A DNA stretch of 36,370 bases from an uncultured bacterium (GCA_903866395.1 CAIPNM010000253.1:1-36370); one strand, 5' to 3'; numbered from the stretch's first letter, positions 8,892-16,906 are shown. Numbers and translations: made by a program. The notes: generated by a model not told the origin, from the letters alone.

Positions 8892-8915
8892 AATAAGTGA
8901 CAAGTGTACGTTACA
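8873..8915. promoter_or_regulatory. Paired PpsR/CrtJ operator palindromes between bchO and crtE
   Basis: Site 1, TGTCTAGTGTATAGGACA at 8873-8890, is an exact TGT-N12-ACA with TGTC/GACA ends. Site 2, TGACAAGTGTACGTTACA at 8898-8915, keeps ACA and has TGA for TGT. Read on the minus strand it starts with the strong half-site TGTAA. The gap of 7 bases (25 bases centre to centre) matches the tandem layout bound cooperatively by PpsR/CrtJ, the aerobic or redox repressor of photosynthesis genes. The pair is placed to control crtE, and perhaps bchO. Confidence 0.75.
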
Positions 8916-8933
8916 TTCACTGGAGATTCCCTC

Positions 8934-9872
8934 ATGCCGCTCCTCAACCGAATCGAAGGCGCTCTTTCGCGCAGCCTGCTGCGATGCGCGGGTGCTCCGC
9001 CCAGGCTGCAGCAGGCCATGCAGCATGCCGTATTCCCGGGTGGCGCCCGAATTCGTCCGCAGCTGTGCCTCGCGGTGGCGCTTGCCTGTGGCGATGATGA
9101 TCCCGCACTGGCAGATGCCATGGCGGCTGCGCTCGAGCTTCTGCACTGTGCTTCGCTGGTGCACGATGATCTTCCCTGCTTCGATAACGCCGACACCCGT
9201 CGCGGCCTGCCCTCGGTACACCGGGCCTTCGGCGAGCGCCTGGCGGTGCTCTCGGGCGATGCGCTCATCGTGATGGCCTTTCGCGAACTGGCGCGTGCGG
9301 GGAGCCGCCACCCCGAGCGGCTTGCCTCGGTCATGCGCTGGCTTGATGAAGGCGTGGGCCCGCCCGACGGCATCGTTGCGGGGCAGGCCTGGGAGTGCGA
9401 GCCCAGCGCCCGCCTTGATCAATATCAACGCGCCAAGACCGGCGCCTTGTTTTCAGCGGCCACGGCCGGGGGTGCCGCCGCCGCGGGCGCCGATGGTCAC
9501 GACTGGTTCGCACTGGGCGCTAATCTCGGTGAGGCCTACCAGGTCGCCGACGATATCCGAGACGTCATCTCCGACCCGGCGCTGCTGGGCAAGCCCGTGG
9601 GACAGGACATGCTGTTGGGCCGGCCAAGCTCTGCGCAGGAGCTGGGCCTGGAGGGCGCCGTGATTCATTTCGACCGGCTGATCGCCCGTGCCATCGAGAG
9701 CATTCCCGCGTGTCCAGGGGAGGCGCTGCTGCGATCGCTCGTCCTGTCGGAGGCGCGCAGGCTGGTGCCCAGCGAAGGGCCTGCGAGCGTTCAGCGCGTG
9801 GCGTCCTCGCCACTCCAGGCGCCGGTCGCTGAAGGGCGTGCCGTCACGCCGCGCGCCGTGCGTGAGCACTGA
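8934..9872 (+). CDS. crtE: Geranylgeranyl diphosphate synthase CrtE
   Basis: CrtE condenses isopentenyl diphosphate with allylic diphosphates to make geranylgeranyl diphosphate, the precursor of carotenoids and of the bacteriochlorophyll tail. The first aspartate-rich motif is DDLPCFD at residues 78-84, followed by NADTRRG. The second is DDIRD at 206-210. I chose the ATG at 8934 (312 residues, MPLLNRIEGALSRSLL), which has GGAG eight bases upstream; a GTG at 8904 would place the start inside an operator palindrome. The C-terminal 40 residues are Pro/Ser/Arg-rich and probably not part of the fold. crtF follows 18 bases later. Confidence 0.95.
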   Translation: MPLLNRIEGALSRSLLRCAGAPPRLQQAMQHAVFPGGARIRPQLCLAVALACGDDDPALADAMAAALELLHCASLVHDDLPCFDNADTRRGLPSVHRAFGERLAVLSGDALIVMAFRELARAGSRHPERLASVMRWLDEGVGPPDGIVAGQAWECEPSARLDQYQRAKTGALFSAATAGGAAAAGADGHDWFALGANLGEAYQVADDIRDVISDPALLGKPVGQDMLLGRPSSAQELGLEGAVIHFDRLIARAIESIPACPGEALLRSLVLSEARRLVPSEGPASVQRVASSPLQAPVAEGRAVTPRAVREH

Positions 9873-9890
9873 GCGCGGACGGGAGCAATC

Positions 9891-11027
9891 ATGGCTGCGG
9901 CATTAGCTGCCACCTGGTCGGCGATTCGCGATCGGCTGCTCACGAGCGCAGCCTTTCGGCGTCGCGTGAGCATGATTCCGGGCTTGCGGGCGATCAGTCG
10001 TCGACAGTCGCGTCGGCTGTTCGATCTGGTGGCGGGCTTCTCCTACAGCCAGGTGCTGCTCGCCTGCGTCAGGCTCGGTCTGTTTGACAAGCTTGCGGCC
10101 GGACCGCAACCGGTTGAGGAGATTGCACGCGAGGCGGCATTGCCGGCAGAAAGTGCCGATATCTTGCTGCGCGCCGCTATTTCGCTTGACCTGCTCGAAT
10201 GGCGGGGAAAAGGCCAGGTGGGCCTGGGCATGCTGGGCGCAGTCATGGTCGACAATCCCGCGCTTGGCGCGTTGGTGCGTCACCATCAGGCCGTCTATGA
10301 AGATCTGGTCGATCCGCTGCTCACACTGCGTGAGCCCGATCGTCCCACGCGGCTGCGCAACTACTGGGCCTACGCTCGCGATGGCCGGCACTTTGGCGAA
10401 AAGCGCCTCGACACCACCGAAGTTCGCGACTACTCCGAACTCATGTCGGCCTCGCAGCCGCTGGTCGCCGAGCAGGTGCTGCAAGCCTACGATTTTTCCA
10501 GGCACCGTTGCGTGCTCGATGTGGGTGGCGGGCAGGGCACTTTTCTCAGTCACGTGGCCCGAGCTCATCCCGCGTTACAGCTGAAGCTTTTCGATCTGCC
10601 CGCCGTGGCCGAGCTTGCTCGCGGGCGGCTGGCCGAGGCCGGGCTCGCGCACCGCATCGAGTGCACGGGCGGCAGCTTCTTCGAGGATCCATTGCCTGCT
10701 GGCGCTGATCTGATCACGCTGGTGCGCGTCGCGTATGACCATCCGGACGAGCGGGTCTTGCGCATTCTCTGCGCTATCCGAGAAGCCCTGCGCGAGCGGG
10801 GCGGTCATCTGCTGCTTGCTGAGCCCTTATCCGGTACGCCAGGTGCGCAGGCGATGGGCGATGCGTATTTCGGCCTCTATCTGCTCGCGATGGGCAAGGG
10901 GCGCGCGCGCTCCGCAGCGCGACTCACCGAACTGATGACCCAGGCGGGCTTTATCGACATCCGGGCGCTGCCCACCACCTTGCCGCTCCAAACCGGCGTG
11001 TTGCTCGCACGTGTCGCGCCAGGTTGA
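9891..11027 (+). CDS. crtF: Hydroxyneurosporene (demethylspheroidene) O-methyltransferase CrtF
   Basis: CrtF methylates the tertiary hydroxyl of 1-hydroxy-carotenoids with S-adenosylmethionine in the spheroidene/spirilloxanthin pathway. The 378-residue protein has an N-terminal helical dimerisation and winged-helix part (FDLVAGFSYSQVLLACVRLGLFDKLAAGP). The C-terminal Rossmann methyltransferase domain has motif I VLDVGGGQGTFL at about residues 208-219. It then continues with LKLFDLPAVAELARGRL and a late GGHLLLAEPLSGTPGAQAMG. The start at 9891 has GGAG upstream. Its presence implies methoxylated carotenoids, although crtI, crtB, crtC and crtD are not in this window. Confidence 0.95.
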   Translation: MAAALAATWSAIRDRLLTSAAFRRRVSMIPGLRAISRRQSRRLFDLVAGFSYSQVLLACVRLGLFDKLAAGPQPVEEIAREAALPAESADILLRAAISLDLLEWRGKGQVGLGMLGAVMVDNPALGALVRHHQAVYEDLVDPLLTLREPDRPTRLRNYWAYARDGRHFGEKRLDTTEVRDYSELMSASQPLVAEQVLQAYDFSRHRCVLDVGGGQGTFLSHVARAHPALQLKLFDLPAVAELARGRLAEAGLAHRIECTGGSFFEDPLPAGADLITLVRVAYDHPDERVLRILCAIREALRERGGHLLLAEPLSGTPGAQAMGDAYFGLYLLAMGKGRARSAARLTELMTQAGFIDIRALPTTLPLQTGVLLARVAPG

Positions 11028-11043
11028 CGCGACGACATGGGTG

Positions 11044-11071
11044 TTGACAAACCAGCCAAATGGCATAGGAT
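11044..11071 (+). promoter_or_regulatory. Promoter for bchCXYZ-puf superoperon
   Basis: A perfect -35 TTGACA (11044-11049) is followed by 16 bases and TAGGAT (11066-11071), which matches the -10 consensus at four of six positions. Transcription would start near 11078 and give a 45-base leader to the bchC GTG. The -10 abuts the first PpsR-type palindrome, so repressor binding would block RNA polymerase. Confidence 0.7.
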
Positions 11072-11113
11072 GTCAGTTCTGCGTGACACTTTGATCGTAA
11101 CTAACTTCTGACA
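11071..11113. promoter_or_regulatory. Paired PpsR/CrtJ operator palindromes upstream of bchC
   Basis: Site 1, TGTCAGTTCTGCGTGACA at 11071-11088, is an exact TGT-N12-ACA with perfect TGTCA/TGACA ends. Site 2, CGTAACTAACTTCTGACA at 11096-11113, has CGT in place of TGT. The sites are separated by 7 bases, exactly as in the crtE/bchO region. Paired CrtJ sites upstream of bchC are well described in Rhodobacter capsulatus, which supports this call. Confidence 0.82.
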
Positions 11114-11122
11114 CATTAAATC

Positions 11123-12076
11123 GTGACCATTGCCCGTAGCGCCCGCGCCATTGTCTTTGAAGGCCCCCGCCGTTTATCCAACCGGCCGGTGAGCCTGGTG
11201 TCGCGCGGGCCGGGCGAGGTACTGGTGCGAACGCTCTATAGCGGCATCAGCACTGGAACCGAGCGTCTGTTCTACAGCGGTGAGATGCCCGATTTCCCCG
11301 GCATGGGTTATCCGCTGGTGCCGGGTTATGAAACGGTGGCCGAAGTGCTGCAGGCCGAGCCGCGCTCGGGTCTGTCGGCCGGCGACCGGGTGTTCGTCCC
11401 CGGGGCCAATTGCTACAACGATGCGCGCGGCCTCTTTGGCGGCGCCTCCTCGCAGCTCTACACCGCCGCACATCGCGTCATCCCGATTGATGCAGCGCTG
11501 GGCGAAGACGCGGTCTTGTTCGCGCTTGCGGCCACCGCCTACCACGCAATCCGCCCCAGCGCGCATGCGCCGCTCCCCGATCTGATCGTTGGCCACGGCG
11601 CGCTCGGCCGACTGATTGCGCGTATCACCGTTGCGCTGGGCGGCTCGCCGCGCGTCTGGGAAACCCGAAGCGAGCGGCGCGGCGAAACCACCGGCTACAG
11701 CGTCTGCGATCCCGATGACGACACCGAGCGCCGCTTTGCGACCATCGTCGATGCAAGCGGATACGGGGCCGCGCTCGAGCGCTGGATCACGCACCTCGCC
11801 CCGCGTGGCGAACTGGTGCTCGCGGGCTTCTACACCGCAGCGCTCGGCTTCAATTTCGTTCCCGCGTTTCTGCGCGAAGTGCGGATCCGCGTGGCCGCGC
11901 AATGGCTGCCGCAGGACCTCGAAGCTGTGCGTGGGCTGGTTGCCTCGGGCGCGCTGTCGCTTGCGGGCATCGTCAACTATCGCGCACCCATGCACGACGC
12001 AAGCGATGCCTATCGCCAAGCGTTTGAAGACCCGGCCTGTCTCAAGATGGTTCTCGATTGGAGCAATGTGCAATGA
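11123..12076 (+). CDS. bchC: Bacteriochlorophyllide a dehydrogenase BchC
   Basis: BchC oxidises the 3-hydroxyethyl group of 3-hydroxyethyl bacteriochlorophyllide a to acetyl, a late step in bacteriochlorophyll a synthesis. The 317-residue protein belongs to the medium-chain dehydrogenase superfamily. The family-specific run YSGISTGTERLFYSGEMPDF-PGMGYPLVPGYE is near the N-terminus, and the cofactor domain begins LIVGHGALGRLIARI. The start is the GTG at 11123 without a good ribosome-binding site, only nine bases after the second operator palindrome. The stop overlaps the bchX start (ATGA). Confidence 0.95.
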   Translation: MTIARSARAIVFEGPRRLSNRPVSLVSRGPGEVLVRTLYSGISTGTERLFYSGEMPDFPGMGYPLVPGYETVAEVLQAEPRSGLSAGDRVFVPGANCYNDARGLFGGASSQLYTAAHRVIPIDAALGEDAVLFALAATAYHAIRPSAHAPLPDLIVGHGALGRLIARITVALGGSPRVWETRSERRGETTGYSVCDPDDDTERRFATIVDASGYGAALERWITHLAPRGELVLAGFYTAALGFNFVPAFLREVRIRVAAQWLPQDLEAVRGLVASGALSLAGIVNYRAPMHDASDAYRQAFEDPACLKMVLDWSNVQ

Positions 12077-13092
12077 ACATCACCGGCCAAGAGGCTCGTG
12101 CCACCACGGTACAGCTGATGATGAAAACCCGGCTCTCCGCCGAGGCGGCGGTTGAACCCGATCCGGTGCATGACGGCCCGGTGACCAAGACCACCCAGAT
12201 CATCGCCATCTATGGCAAGGGCGGCATTGGCAAAAGCTTCACGCTCGCCAACCTCTCCTACATGATGGCGCAGCTGGGTAAGAAAGTACTGCTGATTGGC
12301 TGTGACCCCAAGAGCGACACCACATCGCTTCTTTTTGGCGGCCGGGCCTGCCCCACCATCATCGAAACTTCCTCCCGCAAAAAACTCGCTGGCGAGCCGG
12401 TTTCGATCGGCGACGTCTGCTTCAAGCGCGATGGTGTCTTCGCCATGGAACTGGGCGGCCCGGAGGTGGGTCGTGGCTGCGGCGGCCGCGGCATCATCCA
12501 CGGCTTCGAGACGCTCGAAAAACTCGGTTTCCACGACTGGGGCTTTGACTACGTCCTGCTCGATTTCTTGGGCGACGTGGTCTGCGGTGGTTTCGGTCTG
12601 CCGATTGCCCGCGACATGTGCCAGAAGGTGATCGTGGTCGGCAGCAACGACCTGCAGTCGCTCTATGTGGCCAACAACGTCTGCTCGGCAGTCGAATATT
12701 TCCGCAAGCTCGGCGGCAACGTCGGCGTGGCCGGCATGGTGATCAACAAAGACGACGGAACCGGTGAGGCAGCAGCGTTCGCCGAGCGCGCGGGCATCCC
12801 CGTGCTCGCAGCCATTCCGGCGCATGAAGACATCCGCCGGAAAAGCGCGAGCTACGAAATCATCGGTCGGCCGGGAAATGAATGGGCGCCGCTCTTCGAG
12901 ACGCTCGCCACCAATGTGGCCGAAGCGCCACCGGTGCGACCCAAGCCGCTCTCCCAGGATGGGCTCCTTGGGCTGTTCGCCGCGGGCGCGGTGGGTCGCG
13001 ACGTGGTGCTGCAGCCGGCTACGGTCGCCGACATGATGGGTCGCGACGCGATAGAAAAGCCCTCGCTCGAAGTGGTCTACGAACAAATCTGA
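12073..13092 (+). CDS. bchX: Chlorophyllide a reductase iron protein BchX
   Basis: BchX is the NifH-like, ATP-dependent electron donor of chlorophyllide a oxidoreductase, which reduces ring B of chlorophyllide a. The 339-residue product has a family-typical 40-residue N-terminal extension and the P-loop YGKGGIGKS at about residues 47-55. The two [4Fe-4S] cysteines lie in GRGCGGRGIIHG and DVVCGGFGLPIARDM. The start is the ATG at 12073, overlapping the bchC stop, with GGAG nine bases upstream. A TTG at 12058 is not needed. Together with BchY and BchZ it forms a complete oxidoreductase. Confidence 0.97.
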   Translation: MNITGQEARATTVQLMMKTRLSAEAAVEPDPVHDGPVTKTTQIIAIYGKGGIGKSFTLANLSYMMAQLGKKVLLIGCDPKSDTTSLLFGGRACPTIIETSSRKKLAGEPVSIGDVCFKRDGVFAMELGGPEVGRGCGGRGIIHGFETLEKLGFHDWGFDYVLLDFLGDVVCGGFGLPIARDMCQKVIVVGSNDLQSLYVANNVCSAVEYFRKLGGNVGVAGMVINKDDGTGEAAAFAERAGIPVLAAIPAHEDIRRKSASYEIIGRPGNEWAPLFETLATNVAEAPPVRPKPLSQDGLLGLFAAGAVGRDVVLQPATVADMMGRDAIEKPSLEVVYEQI

Positions 13093-13107
13093 GCCCATGC
13101 ACCAGCC

Positions 13108-14676
13108 ATGAACGCGCGCCAACCCATCCCGATCCTGCCGGCAGACGAGTCTGCCGTTCAGACGGCCGCTACCGATCCGTCAGCTCAGGCGAGCACCCTC
13201 GAGGGGCTGTCCTGCCATGGCGGGCGCGACCAGATGCTCGAGGCTGCGCGGAAAGCGGGCAAGAGCGAAACACTGGCACGCTACGCAGCCGACTATCCGA
13301 AAGGCCCGCACGATCAGCCGCAGAGCATGTGCCCCGCTTTCGGGTCGCTCCGGGTGGGACTGCGCATGCGGCGTACGCACACCATCCTTTCCGGTTCCGC
13401 TTGCTGCGTATATGGCCTCACCTTCACCTCGCATTTCTACGGTGCTCGTCGCAGTGTTGGCTATGTACCGTTTAATTCCGAAACGCTGGTAACCGGCAAG
13501 CTCTTCGAAGACATCCGGGAGGCGGTCTACCGCGAGGCCGACCCCGAGCGCTATGACGCGCTGGTGATCATCAACCTGTGTGTGCCCACTGCAAGCGGTG
13601 TACCGCTTCAGCTGCTGCCGCGCGAAATAAACGGCGTTCGCATCATCGGTATTGATGTGCCGGGGTTCGGTGTACCCACGCATGCCGAGGCCAAGGACGT
13701 GCTGGCGGGCGCCATGTTGCAGTACGCGCTGAACGAAGCCCGCTCGGGTCCAGTGGCCGCGCCGCGTCAGGGGCGGGTTGCGCTCCCCACCGTTACGTTG
13801 TTGGGCGAACTCTTTCCCGCTGACCCGATGACGGTGGGTCAAATGCTTGCGCCGCTTGGGCTTGCGTTGGGCACGACTGTACCCACCCGTGAATGGCGCG
13901 AGCTGTATGCCGCGCTTGATTGCGCAGCAGTGGCCGCAGTGCATCCGTTCTACACCGCAAGCATTCGCGTCTTCGAGGCCGCCGGACGCCCGGTGGTGGG
14001 GTCGGCGCCCGTGGGCTATGAAGGAACAGCCGAGTGGCTGCGCACAATTGGCGAGGCAGCGGGTGTGGGCGAACGCGCCATCGGTGCGGCGCGTGATGCG
14101 GTCCTCCCCGGCATTCGCGCTGCGCTTGCCCGCGCGCCGATCAAGGGGCGCATCACGGTGAGTGGCTACGAGGGCTCAGAGCTTCTGGTCGCGCGCCTGC
14201 TCATTGAGAGCGGGGCTGATGTGCCCTACGTGGGTTCGGCCTGCCCGGAAACAGCGTTCAGCGCAGCCGACCGTGCCTGGCTCGAGGAGCATGGCACGCG
14301 GGTTCAGTACCGCGCCTCGCTCGAAAACGATTTGGCTGCCATCGAAGAGTACGGCCCCGATCTTGCCATTGGCACCACGCCTGTTGTGCAGGCGGCCAAG
14401 CAAAAAAGCCTGCCCGCACTGTATTTCACCAACCTGATCTCAGCGCGACCCCTCATGGGCGCTGCCGGCGCGGGTTCGCTTGCGCAGGTCATCAACGCCG
14501 CCATCGGCAACCGCGACCGGTTCGATCAGATGAAAGCGTTTTTCGGCGATGTTGGTGAGGGCGAGAAAGCCGGCGTCTGGCAAGGCGTGCCGGTTGAACG
14601 TCCCGAGTTTCGCGCGCTCACTCGACGTCGCGTGCAGAAGGCGGCCGCGCAGCGCAAAGCCGAGGAGATGGGCTGA
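13108..14676 (+). CDS. bchY: Chlorophyllide a reductase subunit Y
   Basis: BchY is the NifD-like half of the catalytic component of chlorophyllide a oxidoreductase. The 522-residue protein shows the nitrogenase-like cysteine motifs CHGGRDQML and [20 protein letters not shown], then [21 protein letters not shown]. These are in the positions expected for ligands of the bridging [4Fe-4S] cluster shared with BchZ. It ends in a one-base overlap (TGATG) with bchZ, so the two subunits are probably made in equal amounts by coupled translation. The ribosome-binding site is weak. Confidence 0.97.
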   Translation: MNARQPIPILPADESAVQTAATDPSAQASTLEGLSCHGGRDQMLEAARKAGKSETLARYAADYPKGPHDQPQSMCPAFGSLRVGLRMRRTHTILSGSACCVYGLTFTSHFYGARRSVGYVPFNSETLVTGKLFEDIREAVYREADPERYDALVIINLCVPTASGVPLQLLPREINGVRIIGIDVPGFGVPTHAEAKDVLAGAMLQYALNEARSGPVAAPRQGRVALPTVTLLGELFPADPMTVGQMLAPLGLALGTTVPTREWRELYAALDCAAVAAVHPFYTASIRVFEAAGRPVVGSAPVGYEGTAEWLRTIGEAAGVGERAIGAARDAVLPGIRAALARAPIKGRITVSGYEGSELLVARLLIESGADVPYVGSACPETAFSAADRAWLEEHGTRVQYRASLENDLAAIEEYGPDLAIGTTPVVQAAKQKSLPALYFTNLISARPLMGAAGAGSLAQVINAAIGNRDRFDQMKAFFGDVGEGEKAGVWQGVPVERPEFRALTRRRVQKAAAQRKAEEMG

Positions 14677-16139
14677 TGCTAGTCCTCGACCACGATCGTG
14701 CGGGCGGCTACTGGGGCGCTGTCTATGTGTTCACCGCAATCAAGGGACTGCAGGTGGTGATCGACGGCCCGGTGGGTTGCGAGAACCTGCCGGTCACCTC
14801 GGTGCTTCACTACACCGACGCATTACCGCCCCATGAACTGCCCATCGTTGTCACCGGCCTTGCCGAAGAGCAGTTGGGTCGCGAGGGCACCGAAAACGCC
14901 ATGCGGCGGGCTCACGCGGTGCTCGACCCCGACCTGCCCGCTGTGGTGGTCACGGGATCCATCGCTGAAATGATTGGGGGGGGTGTCACGCCCGAGGGCA
15001 CCACCATTCAGCGTTTCCTGCCGCGCACGATCGACGAGGACCAGTGGCAGGCGGCCAACCGAGCCATGCTCTGGCTCTGGTCCGAATATGGCCAGAGAAA
15101 AGTGCCTGAGCCCAAGCCCCGAAAGCCGGGTGAGCGGCCGCTGGTCAATCTCATTGGCCCTTGCTACGGCACCTTCAATATGCCCAGCGATCTGGCGGAA
15201 ATCCGCCGACTCGTTGAAGGCATTGGTGCCGAGGTGAATCTCACCTTTCCGCTGGGCGCACACCTGGCGGATGTCTCCAAGCTTGCGGATGCGCAGGTCA
15301 ACATCTGCATGTACCGCGAGTTTGGCGCGCTCCTCTGCGAAGCCCTTGAGCGGCCCTGGCTGCAGGCACCGATCGGGCTCCACAGCACCACGCGCTTTCT
15401 GCGTGCCCTGGGCGAGCTGTTGGGCCTTGATCCCGAGCCCTTCATCGAGCGCGAGAAGCACACCACCATCAAGCCGGTCTGGGATCTGTGGCGCTCGGTC
15501 ACCCAGGATTTCTTTGGTACCGCCAGTTTCGCCGTGGTGGCAAGCGACACCTACGCACGCGGGCTTCGCAATCTGTTTGAAGTCGAACTCGGATTGCCCT
15601 GTTCGTTCGCCGTGTCGCGTAAGCCTGGCGATAAGACCGACAACGAAGCAATCCGAAAGCTCTGTCACGAGAAAACGCCGCTGGTGATGTTCGGTAGCTA
15701 CAACGAGCGCATGTACCTCGCCGAGAAGGGCGCGCGTGCTACCTACGTGCCCGCCTCGTTCCCGGGTGCCATCATCCGCCGTCATACCGGTACGCCCTTC
15801 ATGGGCTACGCGGGCGCCACTTATCTCGTGCAGGAATTCTGTAACGGCCTGTTTGATGCGCTGTTTCACATCCTGCCGCTCGGCACCGATATGGATCGCG
15901 TTGAGCCCACGCCCACCGGCACGGTTGCTCCCGATGCACGCAGCCTCGACTGGGACGAAGATGCCCGCGAGCGCCTGGCCGAGCGGGTGGCCGACGAGCC
16001 GGTGCTGATACAGATCTCTGTGGCCAAGCGTCTGCGGGACCGCGCTGAGCGCGAAGCCCGCGAGGCTGGCGAAGACCGTGTGACTGCGGCGCGCGTTGAT
16101 CGCGCAGCCGGAGTTACTCGGAAGGCGGTAAGCGTATGA
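14676..16139 (+). CDS. bchZ: Chlorophyllide a reductase subunit Z
   Basis: BchZ is the NifK-like half of the catalytic component of chlorophyllide a oxidoreductase. The 487-residue product begins [20 protein letters not shown], with a cluster-ligand cysteine in [14 protein letters not shown]. The conserved [15 protein letters not shown] and [15 protein letters not shown] motifs follow. The C-terminal tail is charged and helical ([20 protein letters not shown]). It overlaps bchY at its start and a 47-codon frame at its end (ATGA). A run of eight G at 14976-14983 lies inside the gene and does not break the frame. Confidence 0.97.
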   Translation: MLVLDHDRAGGYWGAVYVFTAIKGLQVVIDGPVGCENLPVTSVLHYTDALPPHELPIVVTGLAEEQLGREGTENAMRRAHAVLDPDLPAVVVTGSIAEMIGGGVTPEGTTIQRFLPRTIDEDQWQAANRAMLWLWSEYGQRKVPEPKPRKPGERPLVNLIGPCYGTFNMPSDLAEIRRLVEGIGAEVNLTFPLGAHLADVSKLADAQVNICMYREFGALLCEALERPWLQAPIGLHSTTRFLRALGELLGLDPEPFIEREKHTTIKPVWDLWRSVTQDFFGTASFAVVASDTYARGLRNLFEVELGLPCSFAVSRKPGDKTDNEAIRKLCHEKTPLVMFGSYNERMYLAEKGARATYVPASFPGAIIRRHTGTPFMGYAGATYLVQEFCNGLFDALFHILPLGTDMDRVEPTPTGTVAPDARSLDWDEDARERLAERVADEPVLIQISVAKRLRDRAEREAREAGEDRVTAARVDRAAGVTRKAVSV

Positions 16140-16279
16140 GTGCTGCCTCCCTCTCCTCGAACAAAGCCTCATTAAAGAGGCGTACCGAACGTCGTGGCAC
16201 GGTGCTGCGGCTGCCTGATCCACGCGGGCCCAGCGTGGAGTTGGCCTTCACGGCCACCTCAATGGAGAACACCCCATGA
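16136..16279 (+). CDS. Possible 47-residue basic peptide between bchZ and pufB
   Basis: This short frame starts with an ATG that overlaps the bchZ stop (ATGA) and ends with a TGA that overlaps the pufB start (ATGA). That gives gap-free translational coupling on both sides. The peptide ([20 protein letters not shown] at the start, ending ATSMENTP) is basic and lacks a membrane span. It occupies the place where many alphaproteobacteria carry pufQ, but it does not look like PufQ. GGAAGGCGG lies upstream of the start. It may be a real small gene, or a leader that carries ribosomes through a structured mRNA region; I cannot decide from one sequence. Confidence 0.4.
   Translation: MSAASLSSNKASLKRRTERRGTVLRLPDPRGPSVELAFTATSMENTP
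16166..16181 (+). other. Small stem-loop after bchZ
   Basis: GCCTC (16166-16170) and GAGGC (16177-16181) form a five-base-pair stem around the loop ATTAAA. It lies 27 bases after the bchZ stop and has no T-run after it, so it is not a typical terminator. It could mark an mRNA processing point between bch and puf messages. Confidence 0.35.
16220..16256 (+). other. Two tandem mRNA hairpins just upstream of pufB
   Basis: CCACGC (16220-16225) pairs with GCGTGG (16233-16238) around a seven-base loop. Four bases further on, TGGCC (16242-16246) pairs with GGCCA (16252-16256) around TTCAC. The pair ends eight bases before the pufB ribosome-binding site GGAG. Structures at the 5' end of puf message segments are known to influence decay in Rhodobacter, so a 5' stabiliser for LH1 mRNA is plausible here. 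No T-run follows. Confidence 0.5.
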
Positions 16280-16419
16280 GTGGAAAGAGCGTCTCAGGGC
16301 TCACTGACGAGGAAGCCCAGGAGTTTCACACGTACTACATGCAAGGTCTGGTGGGCTTCACGGCAATCGCCGTGATCGCACACATCCTCGTCTGGGCCTG
16401 GCGCCCCTGGTTCCACTGA
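16276..16419 (+). CDS. pufB: LH1 antenna beta polypeptide
   Basis: PufB is the beta chain of the core light-harvesting complex LH1, a single-span protein that binds bacteriochlorophyll a around the reaction centre. The 47-residue product begins [18 protein letters not shown] and contains the conserved H18. The bacteriochlorophyll ligand is H36, in [15 protein letters not shown]. The C-terminal WAWRPW motif is diagnostic for LH beta chains. The ATG at 16276 has GGAG eight bases upstream. Unusually, the next gene is not pufA but a 74-residue membrane protein. Confidence 0.97.
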   Translation: MSGKSVSGLTDEEAQEFHTYYMQGLVGFTAIAVIAHILVWAWRPWFH

Positions 16420-16441
16420 TTCCACCCGTTCGGGAATAGTC

Positions 16442-16666
16442 ATGACACCACTCAGCAATACATCGGCTCGGCATGAAGCACGAGGCGATTCACTCGCTTA
16501 CCACTTCATCTTTGCGGTCTGCTTCGTCACATTTTTGTGCGTAGCGCTGGTCGCGTCGGTGCTGTTGCTGCCGTGGCGCTCCTGGCTTCCTGGTGCGGAA
16601 GGCAGTGAAACCCTGGTGGGCGGCGTCAGGGGCGCGGTTTACACCCTGATGTCGCATCTCATCTGA
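16442..16666 (+). CDS. Single-span membrane protein inserted between pufB and pufA, faintly PufQ-like
   Basis: This 74-residue protein lies between the LH1 beta and alpha genes, which are normally adjacent. It starts MTPLSNTSARHEARGDSLAY with GGGA upstream. A polar N-terminus of about 18 residues is followed by one long hydrophobic span (about 19-45, HFIFAVCFVTFLCVALVASV). The tail carries Gly/Arg and an amphipathic end (GGVRGAVYTLMSHLI). The size, the aromatic start of the span and the Gly-Arg-Ala tail recall PufQ, which is about 70-80 residues and normally precedes pufB. The resemblance is by eye only. An LH1 accessory chain of another kind is equally possible. It is not an LH alpha or beta chain: the family tryptophan and histidine motifs are absent. 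Confidence 0.75.
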   Translation: MTPLSNTSARHEARGDSLAYHFIFAVCFVTFLCVALVASVLLLPWRSWLPGAEGSETLVGGVRGAVYTLMSHLI

Positions 16667-16680
16667 ACGGAGATTGATCT

Positions 16681-16863
16681 ATGTGGCGCGTTTGGAAACT
16701 GTACGACCCGCTGCGCGCGATGGTTGCGCAAGGCGTTTTCCTCTTTGGGCTGGCAGCAATGATTCACCTCATTCTGCTCAGCACGACCAGCTTCAATTGG
16801 CTCGATGGTATGAGCCAGGCGCAGTACAAGGCCGCTCAGGCCGCGGCTGCCGCCAAGAAGTAG
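16681..16863 (+). CDS. pufA: LH1 antenna alpha polypeptide
   Basis: PufA is the alpha chain of LH1. The 60-residue product starts [20 protein letters not shown], the canonical alpha N-terminus. The bacteriochlorophyll ligand is H29, in [19 protein letters not shown]. The C-terminus is a short Ala/Lys-rich tail. An ACGGAGA ribosome-binding site precedes the ATG. pufB lies 261 bases upstream, beyond the inserted membrane-protein gene, and the hairpin after pufA probably protects the LH1 part of the message. Confidence 0.97.
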   Translation: MWRVWKLYDPLRAMVAQGVFLFGLAAMIHLILLSTTSFNWLDGMSQAQYKAAQAAAAAKK

Positions 16864-16880
16864 GCGCAGGAAGAAAGGCA

Positions 16881-16906
16881 GGCGGTCCGGCACTCGCCGG
16901 TCCGCC
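16881..16906 (+). other. Intercistronic hairpin between pufA and pufL
   Basis: GGCGGTCCGGC (16881-16891) pairs with GCCGGTCCGCC (16896-16906) around the four-base loop ACTC, giving an eleven-position stem with one T-T mismatch. No T-run follows. A strong hairpin at this position is a known feature of puf operons; it blocks 3'-5' decay so that LH1 mRNA outlasts the reaction-centre mRNA. Confidence 0.88.

Noticed and set aside
8892-9428. N-terminal extension of bchO across crtE
   Set aside because: The frame is open, but the extra 179 residues lie antisense to the conserved crtE coding region and do not resemble BchO N-termini.
14976-14983. Run of eight G in bchZ as a phase-variation or frameshift site
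   Set aside because: The frame is intact through the run and the flanking protein is conserved. There is no sign of an alternative product.
14823-16223. Minus-strand open frame of 466 codons opposite bchZ
   Set aside because: The plus strand encodes a convincing BchZ. The antisense product has no recognisable motifs and is a codon-bias shadow.
16442-16666. Calling the inserted gene pufX or a second LH alpha or beta chain
   Set aside because: PufX follows pufM in the genomes that have it. The product lacks the LH ligand histidine with flanking tryptophan and aromatic motifs.
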